From an uncultured Paracoccus sp. (GTDB lineage: Bacteria; Pseudomonadota; Alphaproteobacteria; Rhodobacterales; Rhodobacteraceae), in assembly GCF_947496875.1 (NCBI RefSeq), contig NZ_CANMEH010000006.1:140680-204679 (forward strand): a stretch of DNA of 64,000 bases. Reading direction: 5' to 3'. A program made the position numbers and the translations under genes. Under the pieces are notes generated by a model. That model did no database searches. It was not told where the DNA came from and saw only the letters and a list, made by a program, of their open reading frames with translations. Numbering within the stretch: position 1 is the stretch's first letter; every line of letters begins with the position of its first letter. Of this stretch, positions 43,434-53,174 are shown piece by piece.

Positions 43434-44578
43434 GGCGGCACCGGACGTCCGACCGGTTGCCCGTCGGTCAGCGAATTGACCCCGCGCACGACGACCTCTT
43501 CGCCGGGCGCAAGGCCTGCCGTGATCCGCACCCGGCCGCCGATCTCCTCGCCGATGTTCACGTCGCGGCGCGTGACCGTCGCCTGCTCGCCCTGCCGTGT
43601 CACGACCCAGACCACCGCGCCGGCGTCATCGCCGCTTCGCAGCAGCGCCGCGGGTGGCACGGTCAGCACCACGCCGGTGTCGTAGTCACGGCTGGCCCTG
43701 ACCAGCGCCCCAATGCGCAACTTCCGTCCGGGGTCGAGGGCAAGATGGACGCGCCGGGTACGGGTCGCGGCGTCCGCCAGCGGTTCGATCCGGTCGATCA
43801 CTGCCGGCAGGCTGCCGGACGGATCGGTTTCCGGGGTGACGGTGAACGCGTCCCCCGGCTGCAGCTCCTGCAGTTGCGCTTCGGTCAGGTCGATGACGGC
43901 TTCGCGTGCGTCCTGCGAGGCGAGCGTCAGAACTGCCTGTCCCGCCGACACGACGGTGCCCGCGGTCAGATGAACGGCACTGATCACCCCGTCGAATGGG
44001 GCGATCAGTTCGGCAAACGCGGCGGCATCGCGGGCCCGAGCCAGTTCCGACTGGGCCTGCTGACGCGCGGCCTGAGCAGTGGCCAAGGCGCGTTCGGCCT
44101 GTTCCAGCTGCGCCGTGCTGGCGACGCTGCGCTGGTTCAGCTCCCGGGTCCGTTCGGCTGTGGCCTGGGCGGTGGACAACTGCACCTCAGCCGCCGACAA
44201 GGCAGCCTCGGCCGCACGGACATCGGCCTGCAGATCGTCGGGGTTCAGGCGCGCGAGCACCTCGCCCGCTGGGACCTCGTCGCCGATGTCGACGCTCTGT
44301 TCGATGATGGTGCCGGGGGTCTGAACGCCCAGCACCGCCTCGGTTGCCGCGACGACAATGCCCGGCACCGATCGCTGGGCTGCCGGCAGGTCGGCGACAA
44401 TCTCGGTGACGACCGGTCGCGGCGGGGCCTCGGCGGGCGGCGGGGCCTCGCGCTGCCACGGCAGCGTCAAGGCAGCGGCGGGACCGGCCAGCCAAAGGGC
44501 CGCGCTCAGCGACAGGGCCGCAAGCGGCCAGGCAGACCGCCGGTGCCGGGATCGACGCAATTCCGGTCGCTTCCTCAT
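43430..44578 (-). CDS. RND efflux periplasmic adaptor subunit (second adaptor)
   Basis: A 382-residue membrane-fusion protein. A basic N-terminus and a hydrophobic signal segment (about 18-38) precede the lipoyl half-motif GTIIEQSVDIGDEVPAGEVLARL (quoted region about 90-112), an alpha-hairpin (about 115-185), the second lipoyl half (ELIAPFDGVISAVHLTAGTVV region, about 190-210), and the beta-barrel and membrane-proximal domains. ATG at 44578 overlaps the stop of the first adaptor; the ATG-like start at 44623 would overlap deeper. It is the middle gene of the three-gene RND operon and bridges the pump to an outer-membrane channel encoded elsewhere. Confidence 0.9.
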   Translation of the reverse strand: MRKRPELRRSRHRRSAWPLAALSLSAALWLAGPAAALTLPWQREAPPPAEAPPRPVVTEIVADLPAAQRSVPGIVVAATEAVLGVQTPGTIIEQSVDIGDEVPAGEVLARLNPDDLQADVRAAEAALSAAEVQLSTAQATAERTRELNQRSVASTAQLEQAERALATAQAARQQAQSELARARDAAAFAELIAPFDGVISAVHLTAGTVVSAGQAVLTLASQDAREAVIDLTEAQLQELQPGDAFTVTPETDPSGSLPAVIDRIEPLADAATRTRRVHLALDPGRKLRIGALVRASRDYDTGVVLTVPPAALLRSGDDAGAVVWVVTRQGEQATVTRRDVNIGEEIGGRVRITAGLAPGEEVVVRGVNSLTDGQPVGRPVPP

Positions 44579-45723
44579 TCTTCGTCCGCGCCGCTGCCGA
44601 CGGGCAGGGCTGCCGCGACGCAACGTCCCGGGTACAGCAGCTGCGATCCGGCCGCGACGATCCGTTCACCCTGCGCCAGTCCGGACGCGATCAGCACCTC
44701 GGCCGTATGGAACCGGTCGATCACGACCGGTCGGATCGCGACCTTGCAGTCGTCCCCCACGACCCACACTGCCGGCGCGTCATCCGTCGCCGTCAGCGCC
44801 GTCCAGGGGATCGGGATGCCCTGACCGTCCGGCATCTCGATCTCGCCCCGCACGGCCGCCCCCAGCAATGCGGCGTCGGTGGGGGCGTCGATGATCCCAG
44901 CCCGCACGGTGACGGATCCCGTCTGCGGATCCACCAGAGGCGAGATCTCGTCCACCGCGGCGGTCATCGTCCGGTCCGGGTCGTCCACCAGTGTCAGCGT
45001 GACCCGCAATCCCATGGCGCCGTCCAGCAGGGGTGTGTCGGGGATCTGGAACACTGCCTCCAACCCGGACAGCCCGGCCAGTGAGACGACGGTCTGCCCC
45101 GGGCCGACGATCTGCCCCGGGTCCACGGCGCGACCTGTCACCACGGCATCCACCGGTGCACGCAGCACGGTGTCGTCCAGCGCTCGCTGCGCCTGATCCA
45201 GACCCGCCCGCGCCTGCCCCACGGCCCCCTCGGCCGTGGACAGCGCCTCGACCGCGGCATCGCGGCTGGCGCGGGTGCCGACGCCGCGTTCCAGCAACGA
45301 GATCGCGCGATCCGCCGCTTGCCGGGCCTGATCACGGGCAGCGACGGCACTGTCCAGCGCCGAACTGGCGACCTGCACCATCTGTTCCTGCTGCACCGAG
45401 TCGGTCCGCGCCAAGGGATCGTCCTGTTGCACCCGGTCGCCGGCCCTGACCAGGACCTCGGTGACGCGTCCGCCCAGGCGAAAGCCCGCGTCGACAGTGT
45501 CGCGTGCCTCGATCGCGCCGGTCAGGCTGACATGCAGGACGACGGGTGTCTCGGCCACGGTGATCACCTCGACCGGCAGGGCGCTGTCGCCGTATGCACC
45601 TACGGCGGTATCGCTGGCGGAGGGCGCGACAGATGGGGCGGTCGTCGCGGGCTGCTGTCCTGCTGCAAGCGCCGACATGCCGGCCAGCGATGCAGCCAGG
45701 CAGGTCAGACACGCAAGCCACAT
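44575..45723 (-). CDS. RND efflux periplasmic adaptor subunit (first adaptor)
   Basis: A 382-residue membrane-fusion protein and first gene of the operon. A signal peptide or lipoprotein-like N-terminus MWLACLTCLAASLAG contains two cysteines and could be lipidated at CLAAS. The lipoyl halves (GRVTEVLVRAGDRVQQDDPL, about 85-104; LRAPVDAVVTGRAVDPGQIV, about 190-209) flank an alpha-hairpin rich in Ala, Gln and Arg. The two adaptors have the same length but differ clearly in sequence. GGAG lies ten bases before the ATG. Two distinct adaptors in one RND operon recall TriAB-TriC, where both are needed. Confidence 0.9.
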   Translation of the reverse strand: MWLACLTCLAASLAGMSALAAGQQPATTAPSVAPSASDTAVGAYGDSALPVEVITVAETPVVLHVSLTGAIEARDTVDAGFRLGGRVTEVLVRAGDRVQQDDPLARTDSVQQEQMVQVASSALDSAVAARDQARQAADRAISLLERGVGTRASRDAAVEALSTAEGAVGQARAGLDQAQRALDDTVLRAPVDAVVTGRAVDPGQIVGPGQTVVSLAGLSGLEAVFQIPDTPLLDGAMGLRVTLTLVDDPDRTMTAAVDEISPLVDPQTGSVTVRAGIIDAPTDAALLGAAVRGEIEMPDGQGIPIPWTALTATDDAPAVWVVGDDCKVAIRPVVIDRFHTAEVLIASGLAQGERIVAAGSQLLYPGRCVAAALPVGSGADEE

Positions 45724-45937
45724 GGCAATCCATCTCCGTTACGGGTGCATGCGATAGTTTCATTGCCTGCAAGATGGAAGGGCAACCCCCACCGGGCAGG
45801 CAGATTCCAGCTGCTGCCCGACGCTTGCCGAGGCTGCCCGACGTGTTTAGCCTGCGCGCATGCGGGCTTGATGCGGGTCGACTACGCCTGAGTGGCGGTG
45901 GCCCGTGTCTCGTATCTGCAACTGCTGCACGAACGTC

Positions 45938-48334
45938 ATGTCAGGTCCGGACTTGGTCACACCCAACTCGACCCTCGGCCCCAGCCCGGCAGGGCCGCCC
46001 GCTCCGCAGCAGCCCGATGTGGTGCGGCTCGCCGCGATGCTGGTGATCGCGGCGGTCATCGTCGCCGCGCTGTATCTGGGCCGCGACATCCTGATCCCGC
46101 TGGCCATCGCCTTCTTGATCAGCTTCGCCCTCGGCCCGCTCGTGAACTGGGTGGTTCGGCGGGGCCTGCCGCGGATCATCGCCGTGTTCGCGGCGGTACT
46201 GCTGGTGTTGGGCGTGCTCGGCGGGCTGGGCACCGTCGTCACCATGCAGGTGCGCGCGCTCAGCGAGCAGCTGCCCACCTACCAGACCACCATCCGCACC
46301 AAGATCGAAGGTCTCGGCACCCGGCTGCAGGGTCCGGGCATGTTCGATGGTGCCCTGCAGACCGTGGACACGGTGCAGGAAGAGGTCGCCGAGGTGGTCG
46401 GCGAGGAGGAGGAAGAGGACATCGCGCCGCAGCGCGTCAGGGTGATCCCAGAGCCCGTCTCGCCGTTCGAGACCGCGATGCTGTGGCTGTCACCGCTGCT
46501 GGCGCCGGTCGCGACCGCGGGCATCGTGCTGGTCTTCGTCGTGCTGATCCTGCTGGACCAGGGCGACCTGCGCGACCGCCTGCTGCGGATGCTGGGGGGC
46601 AATCTCTACCGGTCGACCGACGCGCTGGAAGAGGCCGGCAAGCGCATCTCGAAATATCTTCTGATGCAGCTGCTGGTGAACGTCTCCTATGGTATTCCGA
46701 TGGCGCTGGGGCTGTGGCTGATCGGGGTGCCGGGCTGGATCCTGTGGGGCACGCTGGCCGCGGTCATGCGCTTCATCCCCTATGTCGGGCCGATCCTGTC
46801 GGCCGTCTTTCCGCTCAGCCTCGCCTTTGCCGTCGATCCGGGCTGGAACATGGTGCTGTTCACGCTGGGCCTGATCCTGGTGCTGGAACTGGTGTCGAAC
46901 AACGTGGTCGAGCCGCTGCTCTACGGTTCCAGCACCGGGTTGTCGGCGATCTCGCTCATTGCGGCGGCGACGTTCTGGACGGCGATCTGGGGGCCTGTGG
47001 GGCTGGTGCTGTCCACCCCGCTGACCGTCTGCCTGTTGGTGATCGGGCGTTACATTCCGCAGCTTTCGGTGCTGGAGACCCTGCTCGGCTCGACACCCGC
47101 GCTGGACCTGCCCACGCGGATCTACCAGCGTCTCATCGCCAATGATCCGGACGAGGCGATCGAGACGGCCGAGGACGCGATCGAAACGACGTCGGTCACA
47201 CGCTTCTACAGCGACCACGGGATGGAGGTGCTGCGTCAGGCCAGCGCCGACTATCTTCACACCGCGCGCGCCGAACACCGGCTGCGGATCGCCACGGGAA
47301 TGGATGCGCTGCTGGATTCGCTGCGCGAGGATCATCCGGCCCCGATCGCCGCTGACGCGCCGCCGCAGGTCGTCTGCGTCGCCGGGAAATGGGACATCGA
47401 CCGCAGCGCCTGCGAGATGCTGGCCCACAGCCTGCGGCTGGAGGGGATCGCCGCCGACGAACGTGCCGCCGGCGCGGCGACGACGCGCTATGTCGACGGT
47501 CTGGAACTGGATCGCGCGCAGGTGGTCCTGCTAAGCTATTTCAGCCGGGAACCCGACGCCGCGGCCCGCAACCTTGCGCGCCGGATCCGCCGCCGCTGGC
47601 CCGGCATCAGCATCGTGATCGGCCTGTGGGGCCTGTCCGGCGAGGACCTGGATCCGCAGCGAGCCCAGGCGTTGGGCGCCGATGCCGTGGTGGCGTCGAT
47701 CGACGAGGCGGTGCTGCGCATCGAACGGATAATCGGGCTTGCGGAGAAGATGCAGGTGGACCGCCCGGACCCGCAGACCACCGCCGAACGCGCGGCGGCG
47801 CTGGCCGACGTGAACCTGGGCGACCCGGACCTGCGCGAGGACTTGGACGACCTAGCCAAGCGTGCCGCCGACGTCTTTGACGTCAGGATGGCCGCCATTC
47901 TGGTCATGGAGCCCGAGCAGGAGGTGATCGTCGGTCAGAACCGCGAACTGCGCGGCATCGCGACCACCGATGGCCGTGACCTGACCGTGATGCCGCCGGA
48001 CGGGCGGATCGCTGCCCAGGTCGCGGCCGAGGATGGCCCGATCATGGTCGCGGATGTGGAGCGCGATCCCCGCTTTGCGGACAGCACGGCGCTGCGATCA
48101 TGGTCGGTGCGGGCCCTGACGGCGACCCCGGTGCGCCAGGCCGACGAGGTGATCCTGGGGGCGCTTTGCCTGATGGACGACGAGATCCGCACCCTGGACG
48201 ACGACGAACTGCGGCTGCTGCAGTCGCTGGCGGCAGAGGTGGCGGAACGTCTGACCGGGGCCGAACCGGCGCCGGTCGTCGAACCGCCGCCACCGCCGCC
48301 CTCTGCGGTGATCGGCCAGAAGCTGCCCGAGTAG
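45938..48334 (+). CDS. AI-2E family permease fused to a B12-binding-like domain and a C-terminal GAF domain
   Basis: A 798-residue protein in three parts. Residues about 30-400 form the AI-2E/PerM permease with eight or so helices (PLAIAFLISFALGPLVNW, FIPYVGPILSAVFPL, and a membrane segment near GPVGLVLSTPLTVCLLVIG). An acidic EEVGEEEEEDI stretch near 150 is in the periplasmic or cytoplasmic loop. Residues about 470-600 are a Rossmann-like B12-binding/receiver-type domain (VVCVAGKWDIDRSACEMLA, ALGADAVVASIDEAV). Residues about 630-775 form a GAF domain. The protein ends in a proline-rich tail (EPPPPPPS). ATG at 45938 is chosen; a GTG at 45905 is possible, and neither has a good Shine-Dalgarno site. 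It is divergent from the RND operon. Confidence 0.8.
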   Translation: MSGPDLVTPNSTLGPSPAGPPAPQQPDVVRLAAMLVIAAVIVAALYLGRDILIPLAIAFLISFALGPLVNWVVRRGLPRIIAVFAAVLLVLGVLGGLGTVVTMQVRALSEQLPTYQTTIRTKIEGLGTRLQGPGMFDGALQTVDTVQEEVAEVVGEEEEEDIAPQRVRVIPEPVSPFETAMLWLSPLLAPVATAGIVLVFVVLILLDQGDLRDRLLRMLGGNLYRSTDALEEAGKRISKYLLMQLLVNVSYGIPMALGLWLIGVPGWILWGTLAAVMRFIPYVGPILSAVFPLSLAFAVDPGWNMVLFTLGLILVLELVSNNVVEPLLYGSSTGLSAISLIAAATFWTAIWGPVGLVLSTPLTVCLLVIGRYIPQLSVLETLLGSTPALDLPTRIYQRLIANDPDEAIETAEDAIETTSVTRFYSDHGMEVLRQASADYLHTARAEHRLRIATGMDALLDSLREDHPAPIAADAPPQVVCVAGKWDIDRSACEMLAHSLRLEGIAADERAAGAATTRYVDGLELDRAQVVLLSYFSREPDAAARNLARRIRRRWPGISIVIGLWGLSGEDLDPQRAQALGADAVVASIDEAVLRIERIIGLAEKMQVDRPDPQTTAERAAALADVNLGDPDLREDLDDLAKRAADVFDVRMAAILVMEPEQEVIVGQNRELRGIATTDGRDLTVMPPDGRIAAQVAAEDGPIMVADVERDPRFADSTALRSWSVRALTATPVRQADEVILGALCLMDDEIRTLDDDELRLLQSLAAEVAERLTGAEPAPVVEPPPPPPSAVIGQKLPE

Positions 48335-48374
48335 CCGCAGGAGATCGTCGGCTGCCTTTGCCGGCGCGTCGCCG

Positions 48375-48698
48375 CTACATCTCGGCCAGCAGCGTCGTGC
48401 CGTCGCGACTTTCGATCTCGATCACCCACAGATCGGGGTCTGACGCGCGGTCGCGCTGGATGCGGCGATCGACCTCGGCCTCGGGTCCGGCCAGCACCTC
48501 ACGCCAGGGCAGGCTGTCGGTCTCCATGTCCCATTCGCGCAGCCACAGCGTCGCCGTTCCGTCCAGCCGGGCGCATTTCACGGCAACGGCGCCGGCGGTC
48601 TCGTCGCCCCGATGCAGGACATAGGCCGGGATCGTGGCCTGGCCCAGCCGGGTCAGATAGGCCGCGACCCAGATCCCGGACGCCAGCCGCGGCTGCAT
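48375..48698 (-). CDS. DUF1491 family protein
   Basis: A 107-residue protein that matches the alphaproteobacterial DUF1491 family. ASGIWVAAYLTRL (about 5-17) and AYVLHRGDETAGAVAVKC (about 25-42) are its conserved blocks, followed by LWLREWDME. Function is unknown. It starts 2 bp after the era stop, which is its usual place in Rhodobacterales, so it is translated with the era-rnc-lepB operon. In many relatives recO follows; here the operon ends and the next gene, on the other strand, is the AI-2E fusion. Confidence 0.88.
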   Translation of the reverse strand: MQPRLASGIWVAAYLTRLGQATIPAYVLHRGDETAGAVAVKCARLDGTATLWLREWDMETDSLPWREVLAGPEAEVDRRIQRDRASDPDLWVIEIESRDGTTLLAEM

Positions 48699-48700
48699 GA

Positions 48701-49669
48701 TCAGCCCTGCTTTCCGTCGCGGAAATCCAGGCCCATCTCGGTATAGCGCTCGCGTTCCTCCAGCCAGTTCTCGCGCAGCTTCACCTGCAGGAACAGGTGA
48801 ACGGGGCGCCCCATAAATTCCATCAGCTCGGCCCGCGCCTGCTGGCCGACGGCCTTGATCGTCTCGCCGCCCTTGCCCAGGACGATGCCCTTGTGGCCGG
48901 GGCGGGACACGTAGACGATCTGGTCGATCCGCGCCGAGCCGTCGGGCTTTTCCTCCCACCGCTCGGTTTCCACCGTCAGCTGATAGGGGATTTCCTCGTG
49001 CAGGCGCAGGGTCAGCTTCTCGCGGGTGATCTCGGCCGCGATCATCCGCATCGGCAGGTCGGCGATCTGGTCCTCGGGGTACAGCCAGGGTCCGGCCGGA
49101 ACGGTCTCGGCAAGCCAGGCCAGCAGGTCGTTGGTGCCGTGGCCGCGCTCTGCCGAAATCATGAAGGTGCGCGCGAACCCGAACTGTGCATTGACCTGCT
49201 GTGACAGGGCCAGCAACTCCTCAGCCTTGACGCGGTCGATCTTGTTGATGGCCAGCGCCACGGGCACGGCGCCCGCCTTGTCGCGCAGGTTGTCGATGAT
49301 CGCCTGCGCCCCGGCGGTCAGTCCCCGATGCGCCTCGATCAGCAGCACGACGACGTCGGCATCGGTGGCCGCGTTCCAGGCGGCCGCCACCATCGAGCGG
49401 TCCAGATGGCGGCGGGGGCGAAAGATCCCCGGCGTGTCGACGAACACCACCTGCGACGATCCGTGCATCGCGATGCCCCTGATGCGGGCGCGGGTGGTCT
49501 GTACCTTGTGGGTGACGATCGACACCTTGGCCCCGACCATCCGGTTCAGCAGGGTCGACTTGCCGGCATTCGGCTCGCCGATCAGCGCGACAAAGCCCGC
49601 CCGAGTCGGGGCCTCGGCGCCTGCCGGCTCTGCAGGATCGGGGATCGGGGTGGGGGTCTCGTCAGTCAT
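48701..49669 (-). CDS. era: GTPase Era
   Basis: A 322-residue ribosome-assembly GTPase that binds the 3' end of 16S rRNA. The G1 motif GEPNAGKST is at about 31-39, G3 DTPG at about 78, and G4 NKID at about 142. The C-terminal KH domain contains the [15 protein letters not shown] block (about 272-286). A 20-residue acidic N-terminal extension precedes the GTPase fold, longer than in E. coli Era (301 residues). The ATG overlaps the rnc stop by 4 bp, and DUF1491 follows 2 bp after its stop. Confidence 0.97.
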   Translation of the reverse strand: MTDETPTPIPDPAEPAGAEAPTRAGFVALIGEPNAGKSTLLNRMVGAKVSIVTHKVQTTRARIRGIAMHGSSQVVFVDTPGIFRPRRHLDRSMVAAAWNAATDADVVVLLIEAHRGLTAGAQAIIDNLRDKAGAVPVALAINKIDRVKAEELLALSQQVNAQFGFARTFMISAERGHGTNDLLAWLAETVPAGPWLYPEDQIADLPMRMIAAEITREKLTLRLHEEIPYQLTVETERWEEKPDGSARIDQIVYVSRPGHKGIVLGKGGETIKAVGQQARAELMEFMGRPVHLFLQVKLRENWLEERERYTEMGLDFRDGKQG

Positions 49670-50355
49670 TCGGCGTCCTTGATGAGGTCCAGCATCGCTT
49701 GGGCTGCGGCCTGTTCGATGCTGCGCTTGGTGCCGGTGCCGCTGGCCGCAGCGCTGCGGCCATCATGCAGCCGTGCGGTGATGGTGAAGGCGGGGGCGTG
49801 GTCCGGACCGCTGCGCTCGGTCTGTTCGTAGACGGGCGGTGGCATCCCCTGGGCCTGCGCCCATTCCTGCAGCGCGGTCTTGGGGTTGAAGGCCGCCGCC
49901 TCGGCGCCGTGCAGACGGTCGCCCCACAGCGACAGGATCACCCGCCGCGCCGTCTCGAACCCCGCGTCCAGATAGACCGCAGCCAGCACCGCCTCCATCG
50001 CGTCGCCCAGCAGCGCGTCCTTGCGGCGGCCGCCGGTCTTCATCTCCGACCGGCCGAGCTTCAGCACCTCGCCCAGTCCGATCTCGCGGGCCACGTCGGC
50101 GCAGGTTTCGCCGCGCACCAGCGCATTGTAGCGCGGCGCCAGCCGGCCTTCGCTGGCGTCGGGATCAGCCTGCAGCAGCGCCTCGGCGATGACCAGCCCC
50201 AGGACCCGGTCGCCCAGGAATTCCAGCCGCTGGTTGTCCGGCCGCATCGGCGTCGAGATCGAGCCGTGGGTCAGGGCGCGGACAAGCAGCTCGGGCCGAG
50301 CGAACTCGTGTCCGACCCGCTGGCTGAACGCGCGCAAATCTCCGGCAAGCTTCAC
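49666..50355 (-). CDS. rnc: Ribonuclease III
   Basis: A 229-residue double-stranded-RNA endonuclease that processes rRNA and mRNA. The RNase III signature [17 protein letters not shown] (about 40-56) holds the catalytic Glu and Asp, and [17 protein letters not shown] (about 107-123) the second acidic pair. The C-terminal double-stranded-RNA-binding domain starts near [13 protein letters not shown] (about 155) and ends in the [13 protein letters not shown] block. The GTG at 50355 gives the typical N-terminus; a TTG at 50364 is the alternative. It is cotranscribed with lepB upstream (27-bp gap) and overlaps era by 4 bp. Confidence 0.96.
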   Translation of the reverse strand: MKLAGDLRAFSQRVGHEFARPELLVRALTHGSISTPMRPDNQRLEFLGDRVLGLVIAEALLQADPDASEGRLAPRYNALVRGETCADVAREIGLGEVLKLGRSEMKTGGRRKDALLGDAMEAVLAAVYLDAGFETARRVILSLWGDRLHGAEAAAFNPKTALQEWAQAQGMPPPVYEQTERSGPDHAPAFTITARLHDGRSAAASGTGTKRSIEQAAAQAMLDLIKDAE

Positions 50356-50382
50356 GACGCGCAACTCACTGTGGCAGACCGC

Positions 50383-51177
50383 TCAATGCACCGCCTTGAA
50401 GAACCGGTCGGAGCGCCAGGTCCAGAAATACAGCAGCGACCTGCCGGCGGACGAGAACATGATGCGGTCGGCCCGGCCGATCAGGTATTCGGCGGGAACC
50501 ATGCCCAGCCCGCCGGTCATCGTCGGGAACCGGCTGTCCTCGGAATTGTCGCGGTTGTCGCCCATGAAGAAATACTGTCCCGCCGGCACGGTGAAGACGG
50601 GCGTGTCGTCGGCCAGCCAGCCATCCACGATGTTCAGGACCTGGTGCGGTTCGGCGCCGGGCAACTGTTCGACAAAGCGCGGCTTTTCACAGGCGCCGCC
50701 TTCGGGCACCGGATCGTTGTAGCAGCGCGGCAGGCTGGACTGCGGACCCTGCGGCAGCTTGGCTTCGACGAACACGCCGTCCGGTGTCTGGGGCACCTCC
50801 TGGCCGTTCAGGTACAGCACGCCGCCCTGCATCTGCACGGTGTCGCCGGGCAGGCCGATCACCCGCTTGATGAAGTCGACGCCGGCGGTCGGGTGCCGGA
50901 ACACCACCACGTCGCCCCGGTCCGGATCGGACCCGAGCAGGCGGCCGGAAATCGGGCACAGGCTGAACGGGCAGGAATGGCGCGAATAGCCATAGGCCAT
51001 CTTGTTCACGAACAGGAAGTCGCCGATCAGCAGCGTGTCCTTCATCGAGCCGGACGGAATCCAGAACGGCTGGAAGAACAGGGTGCGGAAGATGCCGGCG
51101 ATCACCAGCGCCCAGAACACCGTCTTGACGGTTTCCCAAAGCCCCTCTTCCGTCTTTACGGTGCTGCGCGCCATCAT
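50383..51177 (-). CDS. lepB: Signal peptidase I
   Basis: A 264-residue membrane serine protease that cleaves Sec and Tat signal peptides on the periplasmic side. One N-terminal helix (about 17-35) precedes the catalytic serine, Ser44 in IPSGSMKDTL, and the general base Lys104 in FIKRVIGLPGD. GDNRDNSEDSRF (about 203-214) is the conserved box E. The tandem ATG at 51177 is chosen because GGGGAC lies just upstream; an ATG at 51210 would add 11 unconserved residues. It opens the lepB-rnc-era-DUF1491 run typical of Rhodobacterales. Confidence 0.95.
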   Translation of the reverse strand: MMARSTVKTEEGLWETVKTVFWALVIAGIFRTLFFQPFWIPSGSMKDTLLIGDFLFVNKMAYGYSRHSCPFSLCPISGRLLGSDPDRGDVVVFRHPTAGVDFIKRVIGLPGDTVQMQGGVLYLNGQEVPQTPDGVFVEAKLPQGPQSSLPRCYNDPVPEGGACEKPRFVEQLPGAEPHQVLNIVDGWLADDTPVFTVPAGQYFFMGDNRDNSEDSRFPTMTGGLGMVPAEYLIGRADRIMFSSAGRSLLYFWTWRSDRFFKAVH

Positions 51178-51247
51178 GTCCCCGGGGCTGCCTGGATGTC
51201 GGGCGTTCATGGTGCGGCGCGGGGGCGAGAGTCAAGGCGGGCAGGGG

Positions 51248-53107
51248 TCACGCGAGCGCGGGATCGGCGGCGCCCAGAAAACCGCCCGACTGCCGGTTCC
51301 AGAGCCGCGCATACAGCCCCTGTCGGGCCAGCAACTCGGCGTGGGTCCCCATCTCGACGATGCGCCCGGCGTCTAGCACGACCAGCCTGTCCATCGCGGC
51401 GATCGTGGACAGCCGGTGCGCGATCGCGATCACCGTCTTGCCGGCCATCAGCCTTTCAAGCTGGCTCTGGATGGCGGCCTCGACCTCGCTGTCCAGTGCG
51501 CTGGTCGCCTCGTCCAGCACCAGGATCGGCGCGTTCTTCAGCGCCACGCGGGCAATGGCGATGCGCTGCCGCTGGCCCCCGGACAGCTTGACCCCGCGCT
51601 CGCCGACATGGGCGTCCAGCCCGCGACGACCGGCGCTGTCGGTCAGCGCCGGGACGAACGACGCCGCCTCGGCCAGTTCGGCGGCGGCAATGATCTCGGC
51701 CTCCGTTGCATCGGGGCGGCCATAGGCGATGTTGTCGCGGACCGACCGGTGCAGCAGGCCGGGATCCTGCGTCACGACGCCGATCGACGCGCGCAGGCTG
51801 TCCTGCGTGACCCGCGCGATGTCCTGCCCGTCGATCAGGATGCGGCCGGATTCCGGGTCGTGCAGCCGCAGCAGAAGATTGACCAGCGTGGACTTGCCGG
51901 CGCCGGACCGGCCCACCAGTCCGATCCGCTCGCCCGCCGCGATCTGCAGCGACAGATCGTCGAGGACAGCCAGCTTCCGGGCCCCGGGATCGTCGCCATA
52001 GCGGAAGGTGACGTGGTCGAAGGTCACGGCGCCCGGGCCGGGTTCCAGCGGCCGGGCGCCAGGCGGATCGACGACCATCCGGGGCAGGGCTAGGCTGCCG
52101 ATCCCGTCCCGCACGGTGCCGATATTCTCGAACAGGCTGGCGAATTCCCAGGTGATCCAGTGGCTCATCGTGTTCAGCCGCATCGCCAGCGGGATCGCGA
52201 CCGCCAGCGCCCCCACCTCGACCCGTCCATCCAGCCACAGCCACAGCCCCAGTGCGGTGGTGCAGCCGACCAGGGCCGCGTTCAGCAGGGACAGGGTGAC
52301 GTCATTGACGGCCGACAGCCGCATCTGCCGGTAGACGGTCTGCAGGAAGTCGTCCATCGACGCGCGGGCATGCGCCTCTTCCCGGGCGGAGTGGCTGAAC
52401 AGCTTGACGGTGGCGATATTAGTATAGGCGTCCACCACCCGGCCGGTCATGGATGCGCGGGCACCCGCCTGCGCCTCGGCGGCGCGGCCCAGCCGCGGGA
52501 TCACCACCGCCAGCAGGATGCCGTAGCCGATGCCCCAGCCGAGAAACGGGATCGCCAGCCGCCAGTCCTGCGTCGCGGCAACGACCAGCGCGCCCGCGAA
52601 ATAGACCAGCACGTAGACCGCGACGTCCATCAGCTTCATCGCGACCTCGCGGACCGCCAGCGCGGTCTGCATCAGCTTTGTCGCCAGCCGGCCGGCGAAC
52701 TCGTCCTGGAAATAGCTGACCGACTGGCGCAGCAGATAGCGGTGGGCCTGCCAGCGGATCCGCTGGGGAAAATTGCCCAGCAGCGTCTGGTGCATGATGG
52801 CGGTGTTCAGCAGGCCGAGCAGCGGCAGGACGACCAGCAGCAGCGCGCCCATCCAGATCAGCCGCGGCCCCTCGACGGCCATGAACTCCGCCCGCCCGGT
52901 GGTCGCGACCCGGTCGACCAGGTCACCCAGATAGCCGAACAGCACGACCTCGGCGATCGCGATCAGGGCCGACAGCAGCCCCAGCCCGAGCAGCCAGGGC
53001 AGCATGCCGCGTGAATAATGCAGCACGAAGCCCCACAGGGAAGCCGGCGGCATCTGCGGGGGATCGGTGGGGTAGGGATCGATCCTGCGTTCGAACCAGC
53101 CGAACAT
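51248..53107 (-). CDS. ABC transporter, fused permease/ATP-binding half-transporter
   Basis: A 619-residue exporter half-molecule of the MsbA/LmrA type that should work as a homodimer. Six helices span about 25-340. The nucleotide-binding domain has Walker A GRSGAGKST (about 418-426), the Q-loop in VTQDPGLL, the signature VKLSGGQRQRIAIARV (about 526-541), Walker B ILVLDEATSALD (about 546-557) and the H-loop IAHRLST. GGAAGG precedes the ATG at 53107. It lies upstream of lepB on the same strand, 70 bp apart, and may feed transcription into it. The substrate (lipid, glycan or peptide) is not deducible. Confidence 0.93.
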   Translation of the reverse strand: MFGWFERRIDPYPTDPPQMPPASLWGFVLHYSRGMLPWLLGLGLLSALIAIAEVVLFGYLGDLVDRVATTGRAEFMAVEGPRLIWMGALLLVVLPLLGLLNTAIMHQTLLGNFPQRIRWQAHRYLLRQSVSYFQDEFAGRLATKLMQTALAVREVAMKLMDVAVYVLVYFAGALVVAATQDWRLAIPFLGWGIGYGILLAVVIPRLGRAAEAQAGARASMTGRVVDAYTNIATVKLFSHSAREEAHARASMDDFLQTVYRQMRLSAVNDVTLSLLNAALVGCTTALGLWLWLDGRVEVGALAVAIPLAMRLNTMSHWITWEFASLFENIGTVRDGIGSLALPRMVVDPPGARPLEPGPGAVTFDHVTFRYGDDPGARKLAVLDDLSLQIAAGERIGLVGRSGAGKSTLVNLLLRLHDPESGRILIDGQDIARVTQDSLRASIGVVTQDPGLLHRSVRDNIAYGRPDATEAEIIAAAELAEAASFVPALTDSAGRRGLDAHVGERGVKLSGGQRQRIAIARVALKNAPILVLDEATSALDSEVEAAIQSQLERLMAGKTVIAIAHRLSTIAAMDRLVVLDAGRIVEMGTHAELLARQGLYARLWNRQSGGFLGAADPALA

Positions 53108-53174
53108 GGTCAGACCTTCCGGAACAGCGGGCATGGGGCAGAACACGGCGCCGGGGCGAGAGTCAAGATCGCCC

